Part shown: piece after piece, positions 24,267-32,143 of the stretch
Layout of the letters: each line of letters begins with the position of its first letter
Numbering within the stretch: the first letter of the stretch is position 1
DNA from: Oscillospiraceae bacterium
GTDB lineage: Bacteria; Bacillota; Clostridia; Oscillospirales; Oscillospiraceae
DNA: 64,000 bases
Assembly (NCBI GenBank): GCA_009777235.1
Contig: WRMH01000002.1
Span: forward strand, 144,647-208,646
Direction: 5' to 3'
The notes under the pieces: model-generated
Seen by the model: the letters and a program-made list of their open reading frames with translations, nothing else
Told to the model about the DNA's origin: nothing
Databases searched by the model: none
Translations under genes and position numbers: made by a program

Positions 24267-25703
24267 CTACACCGCGGTCAGCGAAAAGATGAATTTCGTT
24301 ACACCGCCGGAGCTTGTCACAAAGATATCTTCATTGTGATTGTCCAAAATTGCCTTTACGATATATAATCCGAGACCGACCCCGTCACGGTCGCTGCTTC
24401 GAGATTTGTCCGCCTTGTGGAACCTTTGGAAAATAAACGGAAGCTCTTCTTCGGGTATGGTTTCACCGTGATTGGTGACAGACACAAAGACCCGCTCGTT
24501 TTGCCGCCAAAGCTCGATTCTAATCACGCCATTATCGGCAGAAAACTTTATCGCGTTATCTATCAGATTATACACGACCTGCGTTATCGAATCCTTATCT
24601 CCGCGAGTCGTAATAGCTTCATCGGGAAGCTGCGCTTCAATGCTCTGCTGCCTTTCCGCTATCTTTCCGCCAAGACTCAAAATAGCAAGCCGCGCAACCT
24701 CCGTGATGTCGAATGTTCTCTCCAAAATGACCTTTGCGTCTGTCTTGCCGATTTTGGATATCTCGAGCATACTGCGCACCAATCTTGATATCCGCTTTGT
24801 TTCTGAGGATATGACCTCAAGGTATCTCTTTTCGTTTTCGCGCGGTATCGTTCCGTCCAGCAGACCTTCGGCAAACCCGGAAATAACAGTCATCGGAGTC
24901 TTTAGTTCGTGTGAAAGGTTGGAAACAAACTCCCGTCTCTGCTGCTCGGAGTTTTCCATAGAGTCTGCCATCAGGTTAAACGCTTTTGTGAGCTGCCCGA
25001 TTTCATCTACTCTGCACGTATCGCGGACACGCACGTCAAACTCGCCTCGCGCAAAACGATGCGCGACGCTTGCCATTTCATTGAGCGGCTTTACTTGCCT
25101 TTTTAGCGATACAAATGAGATGGCAAAGGCGAGCAGCATAACACTTAGCGAGCAAAACACAAAGGCCGCCGTAAATTTGCGCCACTCACGCCCAAAAGCT
25201 TCAATATCACTGGTCACAAACAAATAGCCGTATGTGCGAAGCTCTCCGCCAACATTGACAGATAAGGGCATACCCGCCGTTTGCCGATACGCCGGATAAA
25301 TCTCTCCGAGCGTTGAGCGGACAACGGAGCGTTCCCTTATGTCCGTAGCCTCCAAGATAGATTTTGGAACAGTTTTTCCCGAATGAACAATAAATGGGTC
25401 GGAGCCGGACAAGATCGCTCCATCGGCGTCTGTTATAAGCAAATCCATATTTGTAATGCGGGAAGTCACCGCAAGCCACATGGCAAGGTCTAAGTCATTT
25501 AGGTTTACGCCATAATGAATATGTTGAGTCGCGATGTATCTGGCTGATTCATTGAGCGTGGAAATCATCATTTCTCTCTTTTCGTTTATGGAGCGGCTGT
25601 AGCTGAACGCGGACGACAGACCTCCCAAAAGAGAAAAACTTATAAAAACAATAAGCACCGTTGCGATAAATATCCTAAAATACGTGCTTTTCCTCATCTT
25701 CAC
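24267..25703 (-). CDS. Sensor histidine kinase with HAMP domain
   Basis: A 478-residue kinase with a TM helix (about 7-32), an outer sensing domain (about 33-165), a second TM (about 168-192), HAMP (about 195-245), H-box FVSNLSHELKTPMTVISGF and a HATPase domain with N-box NLIDNAIKFSADNG, F/G2 boxes LPFIFQRFHKAD and GVGLGLYIV. The GTG start overlaps the regulator stop (GTGA) and has GAGG 7 nt upstream; an ATG two codons later is an alternative. Forms a unit with the OmpR regulator. A degraded copy of codons about 356-389 lies on the other side of pfkA. Confidence 0.93.
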   Translation of the reverse strand: MKMRKSTYFRIFIATVLIVFISFSLLGGLSSAFSYSRSINEKREMMISTLNESARYIATQHIHYGVNLNDLDLAMWLAVTSRITNMDLLITDADGAILSGSDPFIVHSGKTVPKSILEATDIRERSVVRSTLGEIYPAYRQTAGMPLSVNVGGELRTYGYLFVTSDIEAFGREWRKFTAAFVFCSLSVMLLAFAISFVSLKRQVKPLNEMASVAHRFARGEFDVRVRDTCRVDEIGQLTKAFNLMADSMENSEQQRREFVSNLSHELKTPMTVISGFAEGLLDGTIPRENEKRYLEVISSETKRISRLVRSMLEISKIGKTDAKVILERTFDITEVARLAILSLGGKIAERQQSIEAQLPDEAITTRGDKDSITQVVYNLIDNAIKFSADNGVIRIELWRQNERVFVSVTNHGETIPEEELPFIFQRFHKADKSRSSDRDGVGLGLYIVKAILDNHNEDIFVTSSGGVTKFIFSLTAV

Positions 25704-26386
25704 ATACTTACCTCAAATTTGTAGCCGACTCCCCAAATCGTTTTGAGCGACCATTTGTCGCTCGCGCCGTCAAGTTTTTCGCGGAGGCGTTTTATGTGAA
25801 CATCTACCGTGCGCGAATCTCCATAATAATCAAAGCCCCAGACCTCGTCAAGGAGCTGATTTCGCGTAAAAACCCTGTTTGGCGAAGATGCAAAGTAATA
25901 GAGCAGTTCCATCTCTTTTGGCGGAGCGTCAACGCGCTTGCCGTTTACAAGCAGCTCGAAGGAATTCATGTCAATAACTAAATTTTCAAATGTCAGTTTT
26001 CTTATCTGCGACGAATCGGTCGCTTCAAAGCGGCGTATCACTGAATGAATACGCGCCATCAGCTCACTGATTTCAAACGGCTTTACAATATAGTCGTCCG
26101 CGCCCATTTCAAGACCGGTGACTTTGTCAAGGGTTTCGCCTTTTGCCGTGAGCATAATGATCGGCACGTTGGATGTTCTTCGGATTTCACGGCATACGCC
26201 CCAGCCGTCAATCATGGGCAACATAATGTCAAGCAGCACAAGGTCGGGCTCGATTCGCGAAAACTCCGATAACGCCACCGCCCCATTATCGGCGATGGTT
26301 ACTTTAAATCCATCTTTTTCTAAGTACAGACGCAAAAGCTCCGCTATGTTACTGTCATCTTCAACAACAAGAACGTCCTTTTTCAC
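25700..26386 (-). CDS. OmpR-family response regulator
   Basis: 228 residues: receiver domain (VVEDDSN acidic pair, LVLLDIMLPMIDGWG phospho-acceptor, ADDYIVKPFE Lys) and winged-helix DNA-binding domain (NSFELLVNGKRV, TRNQLLDEVWGFDYYGDSRT, VHIKRLREKLDG). GTG 26386 is the start, with GGAGGG 7 nt upstream. It overlaps the kinase gene by 4 nt. Close in layout to PhoP/ResD/VicR-type pairs; which signal it serves cannot be told. Confidence 0.93.
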   Translation of the reverse strand: MKKDVLVVEDDSNIAELLRLYLEKDGFKVTIADNGAVALSEFSRIEPDLVLLDIMLPMIDGWGVCREIRRTSNVPIIMLTAKGETLDKVTGLEMGADDYIVKPFEISELMARIHSVIRRFEATDSSQIRKLTFENLVIDMNSFELLVNGKRVDAPPKEMELLYYFASSPNRVFTRNQLLDEVWGFDYYGDSRTVDVHIKRLREKLDGASDKWSLKTIWGVGYKFEVSM

Positions 26387-26428
26387 AACCTCACCCTCCT
26401 GTCAATTCATAAATCGGCTTGTATCTTT

Positions 26429-26434
26429 AGTATA
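26429..26434 (-). promoter_or_regulatory. Probable -10 box of the OmpR/kinase operon
   Basis: TATACT on the minus strand lies about 43 nt before the GTG start. Upstream is an A/T-rich stretch with TTAACA at a 19-nt spacing, so the -35 is weak or activator dependent. Confidence 0.4.
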
Positions 26435-26495
26435 CACGCAAAAAACGCTCTGTTGTTAACAAATTGAAAACAAACTCATCCTTTTTTATTTTTCG

Positions 26496-26525
26496 TTGAA
26501 ATACGACCGGAATTTATGATATACT
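26496..26525 (+). promoter_or_regulatory. Promoter of the membrane XRE regulator
   Basis: TTGAAA (26496-26501), 18-nt spacer and TATACT (26520-26525) lie about 40 nt before the start codon. Confidence 0.6.
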
Positions 26526-26565
26526 GCCGTATATTCCTCTGCTTCACATCTATATTAGGGGTGCT

Positions 26566-27147
26566 ATGGACTTAAAAGATATTGTTTCAAGAAATATAAT
26601 ATATCTTCGCGGGGCAAAAAAAATGACGCAGCTTGAGCTGGGCGAGGCGCTGTGTTATTCAGATAAAGCCGTATCAAAATGGGAGCGGGGAGAGGCCGTT
26701 CCCGATGCCTATGTGTTAAAAAAGCTAAGCGCCCTCTTTGATGTATCGGTAGATTACCTGCTAAACGAACACGACGAAAAAGAATTAAAAACGGGCAATC
26801 CCCACAGATTTAACCGCCGCATTATTTCGCTCATCTCCTTTTTTGGCATATGGACGCTTGCCGTTATCATCTTTGCGGTGCTGTGGGTTTTTGTAGATTC
26901 TCTAAAATGGCTCGTATTTGTATATACCTTGCCTATTTCTCTCGTCAATATGATTGTCTTGACCGCGTTTTGGGGCAAAGCAAAGACAAATTTGTTTAAC
27001 ATATCTTTTCTTGTTTGGGGTGTTTTGACCGCTATATATATCACGGTTTTGCTGTTTTTGCAGTATAACTGGTGGCTTTTGTTTTGCATCGGCATTCCCG
27101 CTCAAGTCGTCGTAATACTCAGTTTTAGGGTTATAAATAAAAAGTAA
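26566..27147 (+). CDS. XRE-family regulator with C-terminal membrane domain
   Basis: 193 residues. An N-terminal helix-turn-helix (about 5-65, MTQLELGEALCYSDKAVSKW and a partner helix) is followed by a short linker and about four TM helices (about 82-190). The membrane-tethered HTH_3 layout is common in Clostridia and suggests a regulator that senses at the membrane. It stands alone, transcribed away from the OmpR/kinase pair, and is followed by a strong terminator. Target genes are not evident; self-regulation is likely. Confidence 0.85.
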   Translation: MDLKDIVSRNIIYLRGAKKMTQLELGEALCYSDKAVSKWERGEAVPDAYVLKKLSALFDVSVDYLLNEHDEKELKTGNPHRFNRRIISLISFFGIWTLAVIIFAVLWVFVDSLKWLVFVYTLPISLVNMIVLTAFWGKAKTNLFNISFLVWGVLTAIYITVLLFLQYNWWLLFCIGIPAQVVVILSFRVINKK

Positions 27148-27193
27148 GGTCGGGCACAACGCATTGCAAACCCCTTGTAAACAGGCTTCTACA

Positions 27194-27230
27194 GGCGATT
27201 CTACAAAACGTAGAGTCGCCGTTTTCTTTC
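27194..27230 (+). terminator. Intrinsic terminator after the membrane XRE gene
   Basis: An 11-bp stem GGCGATTCTAC/GTAGAGTCGCC (one G-U pair, 5-nt loop, 27194-27220) is followed by a T-rich tract. Confidence 0.85.
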
Positions 27231-27287
27231 TCTACTGCTCATTTTCTTATCGTATAGCCGCTATGCAGGGCAGTAGCTTTTGTTTTT

Positions 27288-27317
27288 TTGAATATTGAAA
27301 TAAAATCGGCTTATAAT
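27288..27317 (+). promoter_or_regulatory. Promoter of the DegV gene
   Basis: TTGAAT (27288-27293), 18-nt spacer and a perfect TATAAT (27312-27317), about 90 nt before the start codon. Confidence 0.65.
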
Positions 27318-27405
27318 AAAGACTTCTCGTCTGTATCTTCACAGAGTTCGCAAAGCGGCGCAAGATCAAACCGAGAGGCCATATAATATGAAAGGGGAAC
27401 TTTTG

Positions 27406-28293
27406 ATGAATAAATACATTTTGAGCTGCTGCTCTACGGCCGATTTGACCGAAGAACATTTCAAGGCGAGGGATATTGAGTATGTGTGTTTCCATTTTAC
27501 ATTGGACGGCGTTGAGTATCCCGATGATTTGGGCAAATCTATGCCATTTGACAAATTTTATAAAGCCATGACGGATGGAGCCGTCACCAAAACATCACAT
27601 GTAAACGTAGATGAATATATCAACTTCTTTACACCTTTCTTGGAAGCCGGGCAGGACGTTTTGCATATATCTTTTTCCAGCGGCCTTTCGGCAGCCTTCA
27701 ACTCCGCCATCGTTGCAAAAGACGAGCTGACGGAAAAATATCCTGACAGAAAATTGTATATTGTTGACTCTTTGTGCGCATCCTCCGGTTATGGGTTGCT
27801 TATGGATAAGTTGGCCGACTTGCGGGACGAGGGTATGTGTATAGATGATTTGCATACTTGGGTAACTGAAAATAAGCTGCGGATGCATCACTGGTTTTTT
27901 TCCACAGACTTGACTTTTTATATAAAGGGCGGGCGAGTGTCTAAGACCGCCGGTGTGGTCGGAACTCTATTGAATATTTGTCCGCTGTTGAATATGGATT
28001 GTGACGGAAAGCTCATTGCAAGGGCAAAAATTCGGGGCAAGAAGAATGTCTTTCGGGAAATTGTCAGCAAAATGGAAATGTTTGCCGACAATCAGCTTTG
28101 CTATGACGGCAAATGCTATATTTCCAACTCCGCCTGCTTTGAAGATGCCAAGTCGGTAGCGGGCTTAATACAAGAACGGTTTCCAAGACTTTGCGGAGAG
28201 GTTGAAATCAACAGCATAGGCACGACCATAGGCAGTCACACAGGACCCGGAACAGTCGCCCTATTCTTCTGGGGAACCTCCCGCAACGAATAA
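27406..28293 (+). CDS. DegV-family fatty-acid-binding protein
   Basis: 295 residues. The N-terminal MNKYILSCCSTADLTEEHF and the segment SSGLSAAFNSAIVAKDEL are DegV hallmarks; the family binds a fatty acid between its two domains and, in Firmicutes, hands host or exogenous fatty acids to the FakA kinase as FakB. Start is ATG 27406, with AAAGGGG 8 nt upstream; an ATG at 27388 overlaps that site. Monocistronic with its own promoter and terminator. No fakA nearby, so the fatty acid kinase role is inferred from the family only. Confidence 0.9.
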   Translation: MNKYILSCCSTADLTEEHFKARDIEYVCFHFTLDGVEYPDDLGKSMPFDKFYKAMTDGAVTKTSHVNVDEYINFFTPFLEAGQDVLHISFSSGLSAAFNSAIVAKDELTEKYPDRKLYIVDSLCASSGYGLLMDKLADLRDEGMCIDDLHTWVTENKLRMHHWFFSTDLTFYIKGGRVSKTAGVVGTLLNICPLLNMDCDGKLIARAKIRGKKNVFREIVSKMEMFADNQLCYDGKCYISNSACFEDAKSVAGLIQERFPRLCGEVEINSIGTTIGSHTGPGTVALFFWGTSRNE

Positions 28294-28308
28294 AAACTGA
28301 GTTACACG

Positions 28309-28340
28309 ACAGACCCTTGCGCTCGAAAGGCTGTTTTTTA
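28309..28340 (+). terminator. Terminator after the DegV gene
   Basis: ACAG-CC-TT pairs with AAGGCTGT (with two single-base bulges), followed by six T (28334-28339). A closely similar copy in the opposite orientation ends the convergent ABC operon at 28413-28442. Confidence 0.6.
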
Positions 28341-28358
28341 TCCCTACGCTCAAACAAG

Positions 28359-28376
28359 AGGCGCATCCATGCGCCT
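28359..28376. repeat. Perfect hairpin between two convergent terminators
   Basis: AGGCGCAT-CC-ATGCGCCT, an 8-bp perfect inverted repeat with a 2-nt loop, sits in the middle of the larger inverted repeat formed by the two terminators. The motif CGCATCCATGC recurs about 25 nt further on. Confidence 0.6.
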
Positions 28377-28412
28377 AACTCGCGCGCTCCGCATCCATGC
28401 TCCGCTTACGGG

Positions 28413-28442
28413 ACAAAAATACAGCCTTCCTCGCCGGGTCTG
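28413..28442 (-). terminator. Terminator after the ABC exporter operon
   Basis: On the minus strand a CAGACCC...AAGGCTG stem is followed by TATTTTTG. It mirrors the DegV terminator at 28309-28340 in sequence. Confidence 0.55.
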
Positions 28443-28488
28443 CTTAGAAACTAAATAATAAGGCTTACTTGTTAATATTATCAAAATC

Positions 28489-29334
28489 TTAAAGAGCCTT
28501 TGATATTTCGTCATCGGTGTTGTCAATTCTCTTCGCGTTTTGCGCGAAAAGCGCGATGAGAAACGAAAGCACCATGAGCAAAACGGCAAACCCTACCGTA
28601 AGCGCAATGTCACGCGCAGCCGAGGCGGATAGCTCCGGATGCACAGCCAGCTGCGCAAGCTGCGCTGCGAGAATTTCAATCGCAAATGGATTTAGCATAT
28701 AATCAGAACCTGAAAGTGCAAAGACGTTTGGCAGTATCAAAGAAGCCCCAATGCACACAGCCGCGCTCAACCCCGCCTTGCCCGTGGCCGTTCCGAGCGC
28801 GAGATGAAAGCTGACATAAAGCATCATGCTCACTCCCGTCAATATACCGACAAGCAGCACCGTGTCAAATGTCAAGTCATTGACGCTAAATATCATTGCA
28901 GAAATCCCCCATGACGCAAATATCGCAATTATTGACAATAAAAGCGCGGCGGGTGGGTAGACGATATATTTCGGGAAAATATATCCCAAACTTCTAAGAC
29001 CCGCGCTTTTTGGGATTATTACCGCACGCTTTTTTTGCTCACCGCCGGCGGCACGGTAAATAAGAAGCAGAAACACAATGAGCCCTAAATCTCTGACGTC
29101 GGAAACCGAAGCAGACACGCCCACGGATGTTGCCGAGCCGCCAAACACGTCCGTAATTTCCGAAACGTCCACGCCTATATCACCCATAGAACTCATAAGA
29201 GAGCCCATCGCCGTAATAAGTATCGGGCTGAGCGCGGCAAGCCCTATCATTACAAGCGCGATAACGAGAAATTTCCTTGTTCTGCAAAAAGCCATCAGCT
29301 CTTTTTTCAGTCCCGCCTTAATCTGTATGCTCAC
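28489..29334 (-). CDS. ABC-2 type transporter permease
   Basis: About 281 residues. After a charged N-terminus one TM helix (about 25-50) precedes a long outer loop rich in Gly/Ser/Val, then five more TM helices to the C-terminus, the ABC-2 layout in which the first loop is extracytoplasmic. GTG 29334 is preferred, with AAGGGG 8 nt upstream; an ATG at 29361 inside the ATPase gene lacks a ribosome site. It is the membrane partner of the ATPase just upstream. Substrate unknown; such exporters often handle peptides or antibiotics. Confidence 0.85.
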   Translation of the reverse strand: MSIQIKAGLKKELMAFCRTRKFLVIALVMIGLAALSPILITAMGSLMSSMGDIGVDVSEITDVFGGSATSVGVSASVSDVRDLGLIVFLLLIYRAAGGEQKKRAVIIPKSAGLRSLGYIFPKYIVYPPAALLLSIIAIFASWGISAMIFSVNDLTFDTVLLVGILTGVSMMLYVSFHLALGTATGKAGLSAAVCIGASLILPNVFALSGSDYMLNPFAIEILAAQLAQLAVHPELSASAARDIALTVGFAVLLMVLSFLIALFAQNAKRIDNTDDEISKAL

Positions 29335-29339
29335 TTCCC

Positions 29340-30272
29340 TCACCCCTTTCTGTTTTTCCATGATTCATATGAGAGCGAATCCGTGCCGCTTATGCCAAGA
29401 TAGACCTGCTCGAGCGACATACGCCGAAACCATATGCCCTCCGGCACTATTTGATTTGTTCCGAGCGCGGTCACTATTTTGTAAAACAGTTCGGCTTCAC
29501 TGACGCCGTCTTTAGCGTAAAAAGTAACGTCGCCGCTACTTTCTGTCTTGCTTCGCTCCACAACCTCAAAGCTCTTTGCCGCCGATATGTCTGTATTTTG
29601 GCGAAACCTGACGGTAACGGCGTTCGCGTCGGCATATTCGCTTTTTATTTTGGCGAGCGCGCCCTCTACGACCATCACTCCGTCGCGTAAAATCCCTATT
29701 TTGTTTGCAACTCTCTCAACGTCGCTCAAGATATGCGTACACAAGATAATCGTAGAGCCGGATTTCGCCAAAGCTCCGATTATCTCTATTACCTCCGCCC
29801 GCCCTTCGGGGTCGAGCGCCGACGTCGGCTCGTCAAGTATGAGCAAGTCGGGGTTTGCGTAAAGCGCAGCCGCTATTCCGATGCGTTGATTCATGCCCCG
29901 TGAATAGCCTTTTATGAGTCTCGGCGCGTCGTTATACATACCCGTCGCCCGTAAAACCTCCTCGGTACGAGCTTTTATATCTCCGGAATACTCCGAACAC
30001 GCCGCTATATAGTCAAGATATTCAAAGCCGTTCATAAATCCATACAGCTCGGGAGCTTCGGGCAAATATCCTATGCGTGTATTTTCACCGTCAAAATCAA
30101 TTACCCCGCCGTCTTTGCGTATTATGTTGCATATGATGTTCATCGTGGTAGTTTTTCCGCAGCCGTTTGTTCCCAGAAAACCGTAGATATCGCCTTTTTC
30201 TATAGTCATATTAAGCCCTTTGAGGACTTGCAAATTCTTATAGCTTTTCTCCAGTCCGATTACTTTTAGCAT
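29340..30272 (-). CDS. ABC transporter ATP-binding protein
   Basis: 310 residues with Walker A GFLGTNGCGKTTTMN (about 32-46), a signature motif in the form KGYSRGMNQRIGIA, Walker B LLILDEPTSALDP and the switch His in LCTHILSD. A C-terminal extension of about 90 residues is typical of ABC-2 exporter ATPases (CcmA/NatA type). Start ATG 30272 behind GGGAGG. It lies 13 nt after the CPBP protease gene and just before the permease, forming a three-gene operon. Confidence 0.93.
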   Translation of the reverse strand: MLKVIGLEKSYKNLQVLKGLNMTIEKGDIYGFLGTNGCGKTTTMNIICNIIRKDGGVIDFDGENTRIGYLPEAPELYGFMNGFEYLDYIAACSEYSGDIKARTEEVLRATGMYNDAPRLIKGYSRGMNQRIGIAAALYANPDLLILDEPTSALDPEGRAEVIEIIGALAKSGSTIILCTHILSDVERVANKIGILRDGVMVVEGALAKIKSEYADANAVTVRFRQNTDISAAKSFEVVERSKTESSGDVTFYAKDGVSEAELFYKIVTALGTNQIVPEGIWFRRMSLEQVYLGISGTDSLSYESWKNRKG

Positions 30273-30285
30273 TTTGTCCTCCCTG

Positions 30286-31299
30286 TCAGCCGATAAGTCT
30301 GTTTATCAAAATGTATCCCGCTATTTCAATGACGGCAAGTATCATCATTATTATAACAGGTATTGACGCAATAAAGATACCAAACTTTTTAAGAGGTCCG
30401 ATTTGTGTCCATGTGTTTTCAAATCTGTATTTTTTTATTTTCGGAATCTTTGTCAGAAAAACGATTACGCCTATGATAATCATAAGAAATGCCGCAATCA
30501 AGTATATCATATTTACGGTATTGATAACCTTATTTTGTTCTAAGGTCATTTCGACGAGCGACAGCAGCAAAAGCGCGATCGCTCCTATGGAATTTACGCA
30601 AGCGTGCAGTATGGTAGCGATAAACAAAGAGCCTGTCGCGTAGCGTATGTAGCCGAGAGCCAATCCATATGCGGTGGTGTAAAAGAACATATATAAGCTG
30701 CCGTGCATTATGCCAAACAAAAGAGCGCTGATGATTATCGCCATTCCTGTACCGTAAGGTTTTAGCGCATCAAACATTATGCCTCTGACCCAGTATTCTT
30801 CAAAAATCGGAGCGACAACAATCATGAGAATAACCATCATTACGAGTTGTGTGATATTTGACGTCGCCTCTATGGTTGTTGGTCGCAGCAAATCCTCGAT
30901 ATATGTGTCGCCGCCGAGCGTTTTTGACAGTATAAAAGACGCGAGCAGCGTCAAAAGGGCGATGCCATGCCCCAATCCGATGACCGCGGGCAGCGTGCCC
31001 AGCGCGGGCGCAATCCGTCGCGGTTTTTTATAGAGCGTCCGCAGGGGTGTCCGGTATTTAAATATCCGCACGGTAAAAAATAATGGTATTACGTATACCG
31101 TCAAAATGATAACAATATGATGGAGCACTATCGCAAAATCCAAAGGCAGCCTGCCATATAGCCGCGAAAGTACGGGCTCGGCATATCCCATCAGAAATCT
31201 GCATATGAAATATATGCACATTGACAACCCGAGCTTGGCGCATACTGATTTGTACCCGCGCACGGTCTGTTTGTCGTCAATCTCTTCTATCTGCTCCAT
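30286..31299 (-). CDS. CPBP-family intramembrane metalloprotease
   Basis: 337 residues with about eight TM helices. The Abi/CPBP motifs are intact: motif 1 EEYWVRGIMFDAL (about 165), motif 2 FGIMHGSLYMFFY, and motif 3 LHACVNSIGA, which supply the Glu/His/Asn active site. Family members cleave prenylated or peptide substrates; in Firmicutes they often sit with bacteriocin or peptide-export genes, and the downstream ABC exporter fits that pattern. It is the first gene of the operon. Confidence 0.9.
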   Translation of the reverse strand: MEQIEEIDDKQTVRGYKSVCAKLGLSMCIYFICRFLMGYAEPVLSRLYGRLPLDFAIVLHHIVIILTVYVIPLFFTVRIFKYRTPLRTLYKKPRRIAPALGTLPAVIGLGHGIALLTLLASFILSKTLGGDTYIEDLLRPTTIEATSNITQLVMMVILMIVVAPIFEEYWVRGIMFDALKPYGTGMAIIISALLFGIMHGSLYMFFYTTAYGLALGYIRYATGSLFIATILHACVNSIGAIALLLLSLVEMTLEQNKVINTVNMIYLIAAFLMIIIGVIVFLTKIPKIKKYRFENTWTQIGPLKKFGIFIASIPVIIMMILAVIEIAGYILINRLIG

Positions 31300-31390
31300 G
31301 CTTTCTGATTCACACTCCGTTTTGGATTTCTGTTACCAATGCAAACACCCCATTTCGTAAAACAGGGTGTCGCACAGATGTTATACTGTT

Positions 31391-31666
31391 TTACTTTGGT
31401 TCTTCCGTTGCTTTGCCTACAGTCGAAACCGCCCACTTGGTAACCTGCACGCGCACCCTGTCTTCGCTTGTTTCAAAGGTAACTTTTTCCGTATCAACCG
31501 CCACGACCTTGCCGATTATGCCGCCGATTGTTGTGATAGTGTCTCCGATAGAGAGGGAATTGCGCATTTCTGCCAGCTTCTTCTTTTTCTTGCTTTCCGG
31601 GCGTATCATGAAGAAATAGAAGATACCTACCATCACTACTATCATGATTATCATTGTTGGGTCCAT
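31391..31666 (-). CDS. yajC: Preprotein translocase accessory subunit YajC
   Basis: 91 residues: a single N-terminal TM helix MIIMIVVMVGIFYFFMIRP, then ESKKKKKLAEMRNSLSIGDTI and a small beta domain (TIGGIIGKVVAVDTEKVTFE). This is the standard YajC layout; it binds SecDF and assists the Sec translocon. AAAGGA lies 10 nt before ATG 31666. It stands alone here with a good promoter. Confidence 0.93.
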   Translation of the reverse strand: MDPTMIIMIVVMVGIFYFFMIRPESKKKKKLAEMRNSLSIGDTITTIGGIIGKVVAVDTEKVTFETSEDRVRVQVTKWAVSTVGKATEEPK

Positions 31667-31722
31667 AGTTATATTATCCTTTCCTTGCTTTCCTTACGGT
31701 AACTCGTTGTGTAACCTCCGCC

Positions 31723-31751
31723 ATTATACTTGCCCCATAAGCAAAAAGCAA
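31723..31751 (-). promoter_or_regulatory. Sigma-A promoter of yajC
   Basis: On the minus strand TTGCTT (31751-31746), a 17-nt spacer and TATAAT (31728-31723), about 57 nt before the start codon. Confidence 0.75.
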
Positions 31752-31767
31752 GCTAAATTGTGAGTCA

Positions 31768-31930
31768 CCGCTTATAGAAGCGGGAGACTTGTGATTTTAG
31801 TCAATTTAATATATCGCCTTCGCCGAAATGAATTCGGCTCGTCAACACACGCAAGGCGCGTGATGTTTTTAACAAAATCAGTCGGAGCTTGTACTCACCA
31901 CTGATTTTGTTAAATTGACTTCGCTTCTGT
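31768..31930. repeat. Palindromic intergenic element (nested inverted repeats)
   Basis: Three dyads occur together. A small hairpin CCGCTT-ATAG-AAGCGG lies at 31768-31783. A perfect 15-bp inverted repeat with a 17-nt loop lies at 31868-31882 and 31900-31914 (TTTAACAAAATCAGT and its complement). An outer pair consists of AGTCAATTTAA at 31799-31809 against TTAAATTGACT at 31910-31920, extended by GAAGCG against CGCTTC. No open frame of note lies inside. The first hairpin and its flank look like the right end of IS200/IS605-type elements, so a decayed or non-autonomous (MITE/PATE-like) element is possible. The remaining 200 bases to 32143 show nothing clear. Confidence 0.7.
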
Positions 31931-32143
31931 CTAAGTATACCGGAAAACAAGGTTGCTTTCTACCAATTGACGTTTGCGTTTGCGCAACGTAGGGTTGCAT
32001 TTAACAAAAACAACATCAAGTCTATTCCGCTACCGTCTTTGATACAATCGTATGTAGCGCTTCTCGCCTCCGCTCGATGGCAAAGGGTCAGAAAACCGCA
32101 GTTGTCTCGCACTTACGGTCGGCATGAGGCAAACTTAAAATGT

